A DNA stretch of 64,000 nt from CAYUYV01 sp964561475 (GTDB taxonomy: Bacteria; Pseudomonadota; Alphaproteobacteria; JAJFIK01). Where the stretch lies: NCBI GenBank assembly GCA_964561475.1, contig CAZLPU010000018.1, forward strand, positions 5,929-69,928, written 5' to 3'. The notes beneath the pieces were generated by a model. The model saw nothing but the letters and a program-made list of their open reading frames with translations, was not told where the DNA came from and ran no database searches. A program made the position numbers and the translations under genes. Positions 52,642 to 61,472 of this stretch are shown here, piece after piece. The stretch's first letter is position 1. Every line of letters begins with the position of its first letter.

Positions 52642-54438
52642 TTACAGGGGCCAGAAAATCAAAAGGGCCGGTACGGATACTCCGAGCACCACTAGTTCCA
52701 GGGGCAGGCCCATGGGCCAGTAGTCCCCGAAACGCAGGCCCCCGGGCCCCATGATCAGGGTATTGTTCTTGTGGCCGATGGGGGTCAGAAAGGCACAGGA
52801 TGCTGCCACCGCCACACCCATCAGGAACGTGTCCGGATTGGCATCCAGACGGCGAGCCAGCTCGATCGAGACCGGGCCAGTGATGACGATGGTGGCAATA
52901 TTGTTGAGCATGTCCGACAGGGTCATGGTCACCACCATGATCGCCACCAGCGCCACGACAGGGCCGGCTTCCGCGGTGAGATCCGCCATGGCGCCGGCCA
53001 CAAGGGCCGTTCCCCCGACACTTTCAAAGGCCTTCCCGATGGGCAGGAGGCAGGCAAGCATGACCACGATCGACCAGTCGATCGCCTTGTAGAAGTCCCG
53101 GGCAGGCACAAGTCCGAATGCCCCGTAAAGGGCAACGGCAATGGCGATGGACACGGTGAAACTCAGAAGCCCCGCAGCGGCGATACCCACCGCGACAGCG
53201 AAAATGCCTGCCGCCAGAACCGCTCTGCGCTGGTCGGAAGGGGCGACACTGACGGTTGCCACGGGCATGAGACCGAGGGCAGCCAGACTGTCCGCCAGGT
53301 GATGGTCCGGACCGCTCAGAAGGAGCACGTCCCCGGGATGGATTTCCATATTCGGCAGATGGTCTCTGGTCAGGGTCCCGGACCGGCTGATCCCCAGAAG
53401 CGTCAAGCCATACCAACTGCGCAGGCCCACCCCTTCGGCGGAGCGCCCGACCAGGGCAGAGTCCGAGCGGACAACCACTTCCGACATGACCGGCGCTTCC
53501 CGGGAAGCCTTGCCCTTTTCCTCGTTTTCATCCAGGGGCGGATGATCCGGATCACCTTCTTCCGGCTGGAGCCCGGCGGCCTTGATGAACTCCGCCAGAC
53601 CGTCCGTCGCCCCCCGCACCACCAGCCGGTCCCCCGCGGCCACCTGCCGGCCATTGAGCTGCCATCCGGTGGAGATCTGACCGTCCCGGATGAGCCGGAT
53701 GATCTGAACATCCGCCTTCTTGGCCGCATCCTGAAAGGACCCCAGCACCTCCCCGACCATGGCACTGTCCTCGGGCACCACCAGTTCCGCATCGAAAGAG
53801 GTGCCCTCCAGGCGCGCGGTGTTATCGGCCCTGGACGGCACCATGCGCCAGCCGACAAGGGCAACGAAGACGAGACCGACCAGGGCCACCGTGAGCCCGA
53901 CGGGCGTAAAATCGAACATGCTATAGGGCGCGCCCAGTTGTTCGTCCCGGATCGAGGATGCGACCAGATTGGTAGGCGTACCGATCAGCGTGACCATGCC
54001 GCCCAGAATGGTGGCAAAAGCCAGGGGCATGAGTGTACGGGCGGGCGGGCGGTCGTTCCGGCGGGAGGATTGGACATCGAGGGGCATGAGAATGGCCAGG
54101 GCGGCCACATTATTGATCAGGCTGGAGAGCCCCGCACCGATCCCGCCAATAATCGTGATATGGAGCGGGACGGACGATCCGGTACGGCTCAAAGGCTTGG
54201 CCAGAACCGAGAGGGCGCCGGAATTCTCAATGGCGCGGGAGGCGACCAGCACAAGGGCAACCACGATCACCGCTGGATTGGAAAAGCCTTCAAAGGCGCG
54301 CTCGTCCGGGATCAGACCGAAGATCACTGCCAGGAACAACCCGCCCGCCGCCACCAGATCATGGCGAAACCGGCCCCAGACCAGAAAGACGAGGATCAGG
54401 CCGATCAGGGCAAAGAGCATTCCTTGGTCAAAAGTCAT
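52642..54438 (-). CDS. SLC13-family anion transporter with two RCK-C (TrkA-C) domains
   Basis: This 598-residue carrier has the divalent-anion:Na+ symporter layout. An N-terminal block of helices contains SSLINNVAALAILMPL and GGMVTLIGTPTNLVASSI. A central cytosolic part carries two TrkA-C-like domains (ELVVPEDSAMVGEVLGSF...AAGDRLVVRGATDG and SEVVVRSDSALVGRSAEG...HPGDVLLLSG). A C-terminal block contains LSDMLNNIATIVITGPVSIE and SCAFLTPIGHKNNTLIMGPG, the second substrate motif. Sulfate or dicarboxylate transport is likely. ATG at 54438 (MTFDQG) is preferred over the longer frame. Confidence 0.9.
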   Translation of the reverse strand: MTFDQGMLFALIGLILVFLVWGRFRHDLVAAGGLFLAVIFGLIPDERAFEGFSNPAVIVVALVLVASRAIENSGALSVLAKPLSRTGSSVPLHITIIGGIGAGLSSLINNVAALAILMPLDVQSSRRNDRPPARTLMPLAFATILGGMVTLIGTPTNLVASSIRDEQLGAPYSMFDFTPVGLTVALVGLVFVALVGWRMVPSRADNTARLEGTSFDAELVVPEDSAMVGEVLGSFQDAAKKADVQIIRLIRDGQISTGWQLNGRQVAAGDRLVVRGATDGLAEFIKAAGLQPEEGDPDHPPLDENEEKGKASREAPVMSEVVVRSDSALVGRSAEGVGLRSWYGLTLLGISRSGTLTRDHLPNMEIHPGDVLLLSGPDHHLADSLAALGLMPVATVSVAPSDQRRAVLAAGIFAVAVGIAAAGLLSFTVSIAIAVALYGAFGLVPARDFYKAIDWSIVVMLACLLPIGKAFESVGGTALVAGAMADLTAEAGPVVALVAIMVVTMTLSDMLNNIATIVITGPVSIELARRLDANPDTFLMGVAVAASCAFLTPIGHKNNTLIMGPGGLRFGDYWPMGLPLELVVLGVSVPALLIFWPL

Positions 54439-54883
54439 GCCGGGGCGGTCCTGTGTCTGCGAATTTATCGAGAGACAAGCATAACAGGTCCCATTGCCGG
54501 AACCTACCAAGCCGGACCAAATTCTCCCAACCCTCCAAAGCAAGAACAAATCCTATACAACCACAAAGTTAGACACGAGTAATCGAGAAAAGTTCCATGT
54601 CTTGGTAAAAATAGTCTGCCGCAAACGGTCGCAAGCCGTCTGTAAGACCTGGATCGCGCAACGCGTGTAGCGCCCCCGGGTAGGGAACGTATGCAGCTTT
54701 TCGGATATGCTTGGAGGATAATATGCAAGTCAGCATGGGAACCGCCTGTCAGCCACGGCCACCCGACCGTGGTCTGACAGGCGGTGATCACCCCTGATCA
54801 CTCACATATTCACACAGTTCACTCACGAGTGAAACGCAACAAAACGTGTAGTGACGTGCCGTGTACGCTCCCATCGCGCTCAA
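54439..54883. other. 445-bp intergenic region with three inverted repeats
   Basis: The gap separates the SLC13 gene start from the hydrolase gene end (both minus). It contains a long hairpin ACCGCCTGTCAGCCACGG (54741-54758) against 54767-54785 with one bulge. GTGATCA-CCCC-TGATCAC lies at 54784-54801, and the near-perfect palindrome TTCACTC-AC-GAGTGAA at 54818-54833. The part at 54520-54620 is AT-rich and may contain the SLC13 promoter. No ORF is convincing. Confidence 0.6.
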
Positions 54884-55930
54884 TCAGTCCCGGTGCCAAA
54901 GATCCGGAAACTGAAGGGCCAGCCAGCGCACCAGGGCTGCGTTGACATCGGTGGGCCGTTCCTGGGCCATCCAATGGCCGGAGGGCACCACCACCTCGGA
55001 CAGATTGCCGCAATAGTTCCGCATGGGATCGGCCAGCTTGGAGTCCATGGTCTCGCAGACATAGTCATAAGCGCCGTGGAGAAAGAGCACCGGCATGGGC
55101 AGGTGCCACTGCTCCCGGACCCGGGCGGCGTAGGCCATGTTGGCCTGGGCGTTCATGTACCAACTGTCCGGGCCGAAAAAGCCGTTTCTTTTCAATGCGG
55201 CGGTGTAACGGCTCTCGTCCTGCGCTGTCAGAACGGTGTCATCCCGTGGCAGATCAGGCACCGGCTGGCCCTCACCGAACCAGCCCTTGTTGGCCCGCAC
55301 AAAGGCGGTCAGGCTCGGCTGGCCCCGTCCTTCGGGGCTGCCCGCGCGGAAGAGGACCCGCACGGTTGCGCCGGGATCGGCTTCGAACGCCTGGCGGGCC
55401 GCGTCAAAGTTTTCCCGGTAAAAGAGCATGTAGTCCCATTGTGCCGCGGGAAACTGGTCCTCCGGATACACGGACCGGTCCGCCAGCGGAATGATCACCT
55501 CTGGCGCAAAGCCATCCGGGTTGTAGGGCACACACAGGGACGCCACGCCCAGGCACCGGTCCGGATGGTGCTGGGCCAGGGACCACACCACGGGCGAGCC
55601 CCAGTCATGCCCCACCCAGACGGCTTGCTCCGGGCCCAGATGATCCAGCAGCTCGATCATGTCCGTGACGATATTCTCGAGCGCATAGGACTCGTGACTG
55701 TCGTATACGGAAGACTGGCCATAGCCGCGCATGTCCGGTGCCACCGCCCGGAACCCCATTGCCCCCAGGACGGGAAGCTGGTGGCGCCACGAGATGGACA
55801 GTTCCGGCCAGCCATGGACGAAGATGACCAAAGGCCCCTCCTCCGGACCGCAGGCAAGGTAGAAGCTCGTGTGGCGGCCGCTTTTGGCCACATGCTCCGT
55901 AATGGGAAGGGTCATGACGGTCGTCTCCAT
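54884..55930 (-). CDS. Alpha/beta hydrolase, epoxide-hydrolase type
   Basis: This 348-residue enzyme has oxyanion motif FVHGWPELSISWRHQ (HGxP), nucleophile elbow WVGHDWGSPVVW with Asp as nucleophile, and catalytic His in PSGHWMAQERP. The Asp nucleophile together with HGWPE points to soluble epoxide hydrolases (or, less likely, haloalkane dehalogenases). The cap domain with two Tyr candidates lies between. It follows the thiolase-like/DUF35 gene by 44 bp on the same strand, so the two are probably cotranscribed. ATG at 55915 is an alternative start. Confidence 0.88.
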   Translation of the reverse strand: METTVMTLPITEHVAKSGRHTSFYLACGPEEGPLVIFVHGWPELSISWRHQLPVLGAMGFRAVAPDMRGYGQSSVYDSHESYALENIVTDMIELLDHLGPEQAVWVGHDWGSPVVWSLAQHHPDRCLGVASLCVPYNPDGFAPEVIIPLADRSVYPEDQFPAAQWDYMLFYRENFDAARQAFEADPGATVRVLFRAGSPEGRGQPSLTAFVRANKGWFGEGQPVPDLPRDDTVLTAQDESRYTAALKRNGFFGPDSWYMNAQANMAYAARVREQWHLPMPVLFLHGAYDYVCETMDSKLADPMRNYCGNLSEVVVPSGHWMAQERPTDVNAALVRWLALQFPDLWHRD

Positions 55931-55974
55931 AAGGGCAAGGCGTCAGGCGGGCATGGTATCAGGCAGGCATGGCG

Positions 55975-57420
55975 TCAAGCGGGCATGGCTTTCCAGAAAT
56001 AGCGCCGAAACCCTCTTGCATGGTCGAAATCCTTGATGCGGAACACCATGCGCATGGCCATGCCACTTTCCACCGTCCCCGGATCGACATCGGTGAAGTC
56101 GGCCATGAACCGTCCGCCTTCATCGAAAGTCACCATGCCGTAATGCTGGGGCGGATCCATGGAATAGGTCAGGAAGTCCGCGGACCAGGACAACACCCGC
56201 GCTTCCCGTCCGGCGAAATTGTAGGGTTCCTGGGTGTCCACCGCGCCGCAATTGGGGTTCACGCAGATGCGGGATCGCGGATATTGGACCGTGCCGCATT
56301 GGGAGCAGCGCCCACCCACAAGCCCCATGATCATGTCGTCTTTCCGGTAAAGCACGGTGAGCGCGGTCTTGCCGTCTTTTTCCGCCCGCATGCCCTTTTC
56401 CCAGTCCAGCATGTCCTTGAAGGTGAGCAGCTTCATGTAGTTCTGCTCTTCCTTCCGCCGGCTGAGGGATCCGCTCACGCCCCGGCGGGCAGGCAGTGCC
56501 GGCCGGGCGCCGGTGACCTCGAACAGCATGGCATTGCAGCCCTGGCCGAACTGGGCCACCAGGATCACCTCCCCGGGCTGGGCGTCCTCAAGGGCATGGG
56601 CCAGCATCACCAAGGCGTGGGCCGCGCCGGCTTCCCCCATTTCCATGGCGAGGTTGGAGCGCACCCCATCGGGATTGATGCCGCAGGCCTTGGCGATCCG
56701 CTGGGGCACTTTCGGGAACAGGCAGGGCAGAATGAACCGGGTGACCCGGGCAGGATCCGTGTTGGTCTTTTCAAGAACCCCCTGGACCGCCTGGGGCACG
56801 ATCTTCAGATAACCTTCATCCCGGATCCAGCGCTCTTCCCAGTTATAGTCAAAGTCCTGATTTTCGCCCCGGAAATGGTCGACGAAATTCAGAGTGAGGC
56901 TGTGACCGCCCAGATAGGTCGCCACCGGATTTTCCGCACCCACCAGGAACGCTGCTCCGGCGTCGCCGAAATCCATCTCCTGGGTACTGGCAGCTTTGGC
57001 CTTGCGGGTGTCGGCGGCACAGACCAGGGCCGCGTCCGTGGCCCCGCCCCGCACACTGTTCAAGGCATCCATGAGGGCGGTCGTGCCTGCCTTCTGGGCG
57101 CCGGTGACGTCGCTGGCGTGGACCGCATCCTGAAGATCCAGGGCCGAGGCCACGATGCTCGCATTCAACCGGTCCGCGAAGGGAAATGTTGTGGAGGCGG
57201 CATGCACGGCGCCAATTTTCCGGTGGTCGAACCCGTCCAGACAGTCCCGGGCCGCCTCGACCGACATGGTCAAGGCATCCTCATCCCAGTTGGCCAGGGC
57301 CCGCTCCCCCTTGGCCCGGCCCATAAGCGCGGGATTGAGCCATGCATGGGCCTTGGCGATGGCGCTGCGCTGGAGCCGCAGCCGGGGCACATACGCGCCA
57401 AAGGAGACGATGCCAACCAT
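55975..57420 (-). CDS. Ketoacyl-synthase III/HMG-CoA-synthase-like domain fused to DUF35 OB-fold
   Basis: The protein has 481 residues. The N-terminal about 330 residues have a thiolase fold of the HMG-CoA synthase/KAS III type (GIVSFGAYVPRLRLQRSAIA; GEAGAAHALVMLAHALE; VAQFGQGCNAMLFEV). The C-terminal part has the DUF35 zinc ribbon CSQCGTVQYPRSRICVNPNC and the OB-fold that follows it. The nucleophile position is striking: where archaeal-type HMG-CoA synthases read ACKAGT, this protein reads AQKAGT (Gln109). Claisen condensation is therefore unlikely; a decarboxylating or scaffolding role is possible. First gene of a two-gene unit with the epoxide-hydrolase-like gene. Confidence 0.83.
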   Translation of the reverse strand: MVGIVSFGAYVPRLRLQRSAIAKAHAWLNPALMGRAKGERALANWDEDALTMSVEAARDCLDGFDHRKIGAVHAASTTFPFADRLNASIVASALDLQDAVHASDVTGAQKAGTTALMDALNSVRGGATDAALVCAADTRKAKAASTQEMDFGDAGAAFLVGAENPVATYLGGHSLTLNFVDHFRGENQDFDYNWEERWIRDEGYLKIVPQAVQGVLEKTNTDPARVTRFILPCLFPKVPQRIAKACGINPDGVRSNLAMEMGEAGAAHALVMLAHALEDAQPGEVILVAQFGQGCNAMLFEVTGARPALPARRGVSGSLSRRKEEQNYMKLLTFKDMLDWEKGMRAEKDGKTALTVLYRKDDMIMGLVGGRCSQCGTVQYPRSRICVNPNCGAVDTQEPYNFAGREARVLSWSADFLTYSMDPPQHYGMVTFDEGGRFMADFTDVDPGTVESGMAMRMVFRIKDFDHARGFRRYFWKAMPA

Positions 57421-57689
57421 AATTTCCTCCTGATTGTATGTTTATCTTTGATCCGTACTCTTGGCGGTTGGGGACCTTTTCAGGAACCCAAATGGACATG
57501 GATCCGGCCAAGTCAGGGCGTATCACTGTTCCCGTTGAGTTTACCCGAGCCTTCCCCGGCGGCAATCGGCGTTTGGCCCGCGCCAATCCGGTTGCCCCAA
57601 GACGCTGTAAGGCGCTGAAGGTTGCACAAACGTGCTTCGGGCGCGTCGCATCCGGGCAAGGCTTTCTCACTCAGGCAAGGAGTGGCACC

Positions 57690-58139
57690 ATGACCACGTC
57701 AGACCCCAGCAAATCCGCCCCTGATAGCGTCACCCTCGTCCGTGGCGCCGTTCACAACCCGAAAGAGCCCCGCCACTTCATGCGGGTGAAGCCGGTCCCC
57801 GGCCGGGTCCGGGTGTTTCTGGGCCAGGACCTGCTTGCCGACAGCGTCAACGCCCTGCGTGTGCTGGAAGCGGGCCGGGACCTCTATGACCCGGTGATCT
57901 ATTTCCCCATGGACGATGTGTCCGCCGCCCTGACCGGTTCGGAAAAATCCACCCGCTGCCCGATCAAGGGCCGCACCGCGTATTTCCATGTGGTGGGTGA
58001 GAATGGCGTGATCCGGGCGGAAGATCTGGCCTGGAGCTATGTGGAGACCATCCCGGAAGCCCTCGCCCTCCAGGACCGTATCGCTTTCGACCCGGCCCGG
58101 ACCGCCATGCTGGAACTGCCTGCCGGTCAGGCGGAGTAG
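57690..58139 (+). CDS. DUF427 domain protein
   Basis: This 149-residue protein of the DUF427 (nucleotidyltransferase-like) family has the signature segments VRVFLGQDLLADSVNALRVLE, DPVIYFPMDDV and TRCPIKGRTAYFHV. Biochemical role unknown. ATG at 57690 follows AAGGAGTGGC; the frame extends upstream to 57438 without a second ribosome site. Convergent with the molybdopterin enzyme gene, with a strong bidirectional terminator between them. Confidence 0.88.
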   Translation: MTTSDPSKSAPDSVTLVRGAVHNPKEPRHFMRVKPVPGRVRVFLGQDLLADSVNALRVLEAGRDLYDPVIYFPMDDVSAALTGSEKSTRCPIKGRTAYFHVVGENGVIRAEDLAWSYVETIPEALALQDRIAFDPARTAMLELPAGQAE

Positions 58140-58199
58140 ACCCGCCCGCATCCAGCACCCCAGTCCCTTCGTGCCGGTATCACGTGTGGCACAAACAAA

Positions 58200-58226
58200 A
58201 CGGCCCCGGACACTGTCCGGGGCCGT
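58200..58226. terminator. Bidirectional rho-independent terminator
   Basis: ACGGCCCCGGAC (58200-58211) pairs perfectly with GTCCGGGGCCGT (58215-58226), 12 bp with a 3-base loop. On the minus strand it is followed by TTTTGTTTGT, a good tail for the gene at 58255-60609; on the plus strand a weaker ATTTTCG follows, serving the DUF427 gene. Confidence 0.88.
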
Positions 58227-58254
58227 GTGCATTTTCGTCCGCATCAGGACCGGA

Positions 58255-60609
58255 TCAGCCGGCGCCATTGCCTTCTTCGCTCTGGGCCAGGGCGGCGAGT
58301 ATTGCGTCCGGGCGGATCGGCAGATCGCGGATGCGCACACCCACGGCGGCGTGGATGGCGTTGGCGATGGCCGGGGCCACAACGGACATGGGCGGCTCAC
58401 CCAGGCCCGAGGGCATCTCGGTGCTGTCAATGAGTTCGATATCCATCTCGGGCACCTGGTTCATGCGCAGGGGCGTGTAGGTGTCCAGATTGCGGTCCTT
58501 GGGTTGTCCGTCCACGAAGGATGAGCCTTCATAAAGCGCCAGGCTCAGACCCCACAGGGTCGCCCCTTCCGTCTGGGACATGGCCCCTTCCGGATGAACC
58601 ACCTGGCCCACATCCACCACGGACCAGAGCTTCTCGGCGGTCACCTGACCGGTCTCCCGGTCCACGGACACAAGTGCGGCACAGCCGGTCCAGGTGGGCA
58701 TGTTCCGTTCCTGGCCGAAACTGGTGGCAATGCCCATGCCTGTATCGTCGGGCATGTCCGCGCGGTTGTCCCAGCCGCATTTCTCGGCCAGACGGCGCAG
58801 CACATTGGCCTGCCGGGAGGCCCCGCCCACACTGGCCGGCGCCGTGCCGGCGTTTTTGCCCGCCCCGTCCAGCAGCGCCAGACGGAAGGCAACCGGATCC
58901 TGGCCGAGGGCAAGGGCCGCCTCGTCCATGAAGGACTCCAGCGCCCAAGTCGTCCAGCCCGGCCCCACGGCCCGGAGCCAGCCGGGCAGGAAGGTCTCGT
59001 TGGCCAGGGGATTGGTGATCGCCCGCACCCGGTGGGCACCCACCGTGTACCAATGATCCGTTCCCGCAATGGAGAAGGTATCGATCTGGCCCTCCGTACC
59101 GTCAGCGGAGGGCGCCAGGAAGCCCGGCGCCATGTTCAGGGTGGGCCAGCCCGCCGCCGCTTCGTGGGTCATGCCCTTCACGGTGCCTTCCCCGTCGGCG
59201 GCAAGGCGCACCCGCTGGACCGAAGGGGAGCGGACACTGTCGAACCGGGTATCGTCTTCCCGGGTGAAGACCATTTTCACCGGCACGCCCAGGGCCTTGG
59301 AGGCCAGCGCCGCCGGGATCATGTAATCCCCATAAAGACGGCGTCCGAACCCGCCGCCCAGATAGTATTGGTGCAGAATGATCTTGTCTTCCGGCACCTC
59401 AAGGGCCTCAGCCAGCACCGGCAGGATAAGGGACTGCCACTGATTGCCCCCATGAATGTGCCAGATGCCGTCCTCGAAAGTGGCCAGGGCGTTGACCGGC
59501 TCAAGCTGCATGTGGAGTGCGGTGGCGGTCCGGTAGGTGGCCTCCACCACCTGCTCCGCGCCCTCGAAGGCCGCGTCCGCGTCACCGTCATCCACCCAGA
59601 GGGCGCCGGTGCTCGTGTCGTCGATCAGGGCCTGGCCCCGGTCGAGAATGTCCTGTTCACTGACCGTCGCGGTGGGACCCGGCTCCCAGTCCACGGAGAC
59701 CAGATCCGCCGCTTTCATGGCCGCCGGATAGGTATCGGCGATGACCGCCACCCAGCCCTGGATCTTGTTGCTGGGGTCGGTGATCTGGATGGACTGGCGG
59801 TAACCGGGCACCTCTTTCGCGGCGCTGTCGTCAATGCCGTTGACCTTCGAGCCGTAACGGGTCGGCGGCAACAGGGGCCGCGCGAACACCATGCCCGGCA
59901 GTTCCACGTCGATGCCGTAGACCGCCTCGCCGGTGCTCTTTTCGCGCACGTCCAGGGCGCGGACGGGCTGGCCCATCTTCCGGCGCTCTTCCGGAGCCTT
60001 GACCGGCAAGGCCTCCAGTTCCTCGGCGGTGAACTGACGCTCGATCCCGCCCTTGGACACGATCTCCCCGTAGCTCACGGACTGGTCGCCGTAATGCACG
60101 GCACCATCCCTGGCCTTACAGTCAGCAGGCTGAGCACCGAGCATGGCTGCACCCGCCTCGAGAAGGGCGATACGCCCTGCGGCACCGGCCCGGCTCAACT
60201 GGAAGAATGTGGTGTGGACGGACCAGCTTCCGCCGGTGACCATGTAGCCCCATTTCGGGTCCGTATCCACATGGACGATTTCCACCTTGTCCCAATCCGC
60301 TTCCAGCTCATCGGAAATGACCCGCGCAAGGGCCGTGCCCACATGCTGGCCCATCTCCGCCTTGGCGATGTGGATCAGGGTGCGTCCGTCCGGATCGATC
60401 TTGAACCAGACGGTGGGCTCGAAACTGCCCGCGGCTAGCTGCTCGGAGGGCGCCTCCGGGACGGCTGTCTCTTCCGGGGCCTGCTCCTGGGAGCAGCCCG
60501 CGAGGCCGACACCGGTGAACGCCATCATCAGGCCCGTGCCCGTGGAGCCGATCAGGAAGCCCCGGCGGCTGGTTTCTTTCTCGGCAATGCGTTTTTGAAG
60601 AATGCCCAT
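58255..60609 (-). CDS. Molybdopterin-binding subunit, isoquinoline 1-oxidoreductase beta-like (xanthine dehydrogenase family)
   Basis: This 784-residue large subunit of a periplasmic molybdenum hydroxylase has a twin-arginine signal (SRRGFLIGSTGTGLMMAF) followed by a lipobox LAGC at Cys39, so it is probably a Tat-exported lipoprotein. Conserved segments include IDPDGRTLIHIAKAEMGQHVG, QYYLGGGFGRRLYGDYM and the C-terminal SGLGEPPMSVVAPAIANAI with the catalytic Glu in GLGEPP. The substrate would be an aldehyde or N-heterocycle. It begins three bases after the iron-sulfur subunit stop. A cytochrome subunit that often accompanies this class is not seen here. Confidence 0.9.
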   Translation of the reverse strand: MGILQKRIAEKETSRRGFLIGSTGTGLMMAFTGVGLAGCSQEQAPEETAVPEAPSEQLAAGSFEPTVWFKIDPDGRTLIHIAKAEMGQHVGTALARVISDELEADWDKVEIVHVDTDPKWGYMVTGGSWSVHTTFFQLSRAGAAGRIALLEAGAAMLGAQPADCKARDGAVHYGDQSVSYGEIVSKGGIERQFTAEELEALPVKAPEERRKMGQPVRALDVREKSTGEAVYGIDVELPGMVFARPLLPPTRYGSKVNGIDDSAAKEVPGYRQSIQITDPSNKIQGWVAVIADTYPAAMKAADLVSVDWEPGPTATVSEQDILDRGQALIDDTSTGALWVDDGDADAAFEGAEQVVEATYRTATALHMQLEPVNALATFEDGIWHIHGGNQWQSLILPVLAEALEVPEDKIILHQYYLGGGFGRRLYGDYMIPAALASKALGVPVKMVFTREDDTRFDSVRSPSVQRVRLAADGEGTVKGMTHEAAAGWPTLNMAPGFLAPSADGTEGQIDTFSIAGTDHWYTVGAHRVRAITNPLANETFLPGWLRAVGPGWTTWALESFMDEAALALGQDPVAFRLALLDGAGKNAGTAPASVGGASRQANVLRRLAEKCGWDNRADMPDDTGMGIATSFGQERNMPTWTGCAALVSVDRETGQVTAEKLWSVVDVGQVVHPEGAMSQTEGATLWGLSLALYEGSSFVDGQPKDRNLDTYTPLRMNQVPEMDIELIDSTEMPSGLGEPPMSVVAPAIANAIHAAVGVRIRDLPIRPDAILAALAQSEEGNGAG

Positions 60610-60612
60610 GGA

Positions 60613-61074
60613 TCACTCTCCCCCTTGGCTGGCGGCGGCCCGCTTGATGGCCTTGCGGATGCGGACATAGGCCATGCACCGGCACAGATTGCCGGACATC
60701 TGCTGGTCGATATCCGCGTCCGTCGGGTTGGGGATGTCCTGAAGCATGCTGGCGGCCTGCATGATCTGGCCGGACTGGCAGTAGCCGCATTGGGGGGCCT
60801 GCTCTTCGATCCAGGCGGTCTGGAGGGGATGATCCCCGTCACTGCTCAGCCCTTCAATGGTGGTCACGCTGGACCCGGCCACGCTCTCCACCGGGGTGAT
60901 GCAGGAGCGCACCGCAACCCCGTCCACATGGACCGTGCAGGCGCCGCATTGGGCGATCCCACAGCCGAATTTGGTGCCCTTGAGGTCAAGCTCATCGCGC
61001 ACCACCCAGAGCAGCGGGGTGTCCCCTGGGCTCGTCACGGTCACCGTTTTGCCGTTGACGGTTATCTCGGTCAT
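60613..61074 (-). CDS. (2Fe-2S)-binding subunit, isoquinoline 1-oxidoreductase alpha-like
   Basis: This 153-residue electron-transfer subunit of the molybdenum hydroxylase has the ferredoxin-type cluster in GTKFGCGIAQCGACTVHVDG with a later Cys in VRSCITPVE. The second cluster is in PQCGYCQSGQIM and SGNLCRCMAYVRIR. No signal peptide, as expected for a small subunit carried through Tat with its partner. ATG at 61074 (MTEITVNGK) follows AAAGGAG. Translationally close to the large subunit gene (three-base gap). Confidence 0.93.
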   Translation of the reverse strand: MTEITVNGKTVTVTSPGDTPLLWVVRDELDLKGTKFGCGIAQCGACTVHVDGVAVRSCITPVESVAGSSVTTIEGLSSDGDHPLQTAWIEEQAPQCGYCQSGQIMQAASMLQDIPNPTDADIDQQMSGNLCRCMAYVRIRKAIKRAAASQGGE

Positions 61075-61472
61075 GGCGGCTCCTTTGTGTTTGGATTGCC
61101 TTGTTTTCAGGCTCTGCTGGCCTTCTGAACTGTGCGGGTCCTGGCTCTCACGGGCCAAGACCGGGATGTCTGCGGCCTATATCTCATTGGCCCAGATTAC
61201 AGTGGCCTGGATATTAGCGGCCGGGATTTCAGCCCGTGCTCTGGACAACGGACACAGGTGCCCGAACCGGGGACCCTGCAACCGGAATGCAGCCTATCGC
61301 GGCGACCCGGTGAGGGAAAGAGGCCCCCTGTCCGCGCTCGGACCGGGGAAAGTCGTGACAAACCCTCACAAAATGCGCATGAGGTGGAAACGGATGGTGA
61401 TCCGCTCCCCACTGGCATCGCAGCCGGCCAGCCGAACCCGTGGGTCTTGACCCGGGTTCAGGCTGCGCCGGG
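61075..61472. other. Intergenic region between the Fe-S subunit and the dehydrogenase gene
   Basis: A 398-bp gap. Near the dehydrogenase end GAACCCG (61434-61440) pairs with CGGGTTC (61453-61459), a possible weak terminator without a U-tract. Elsewhere I see no ORF with family-like composition and no repeat. It should hold the promoter of the molybdenum hydroxylase genes. Confidence 0.5.

Noticed and set aside
52771..54582. 603-codon plus-strand frame opposite the SLC13 carrier
   Set aside because: It has shadow composition and no hydrophobic core or motif; the minus-strand carrier explains the region.
58594..60438. 614-codon open frame on the plus strand opposite the molybdopterin subunit
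   Set aside because: Shadow of a well-conserved enzyme; composition is His/Gly/Arg-rich and there is no ribosome site.
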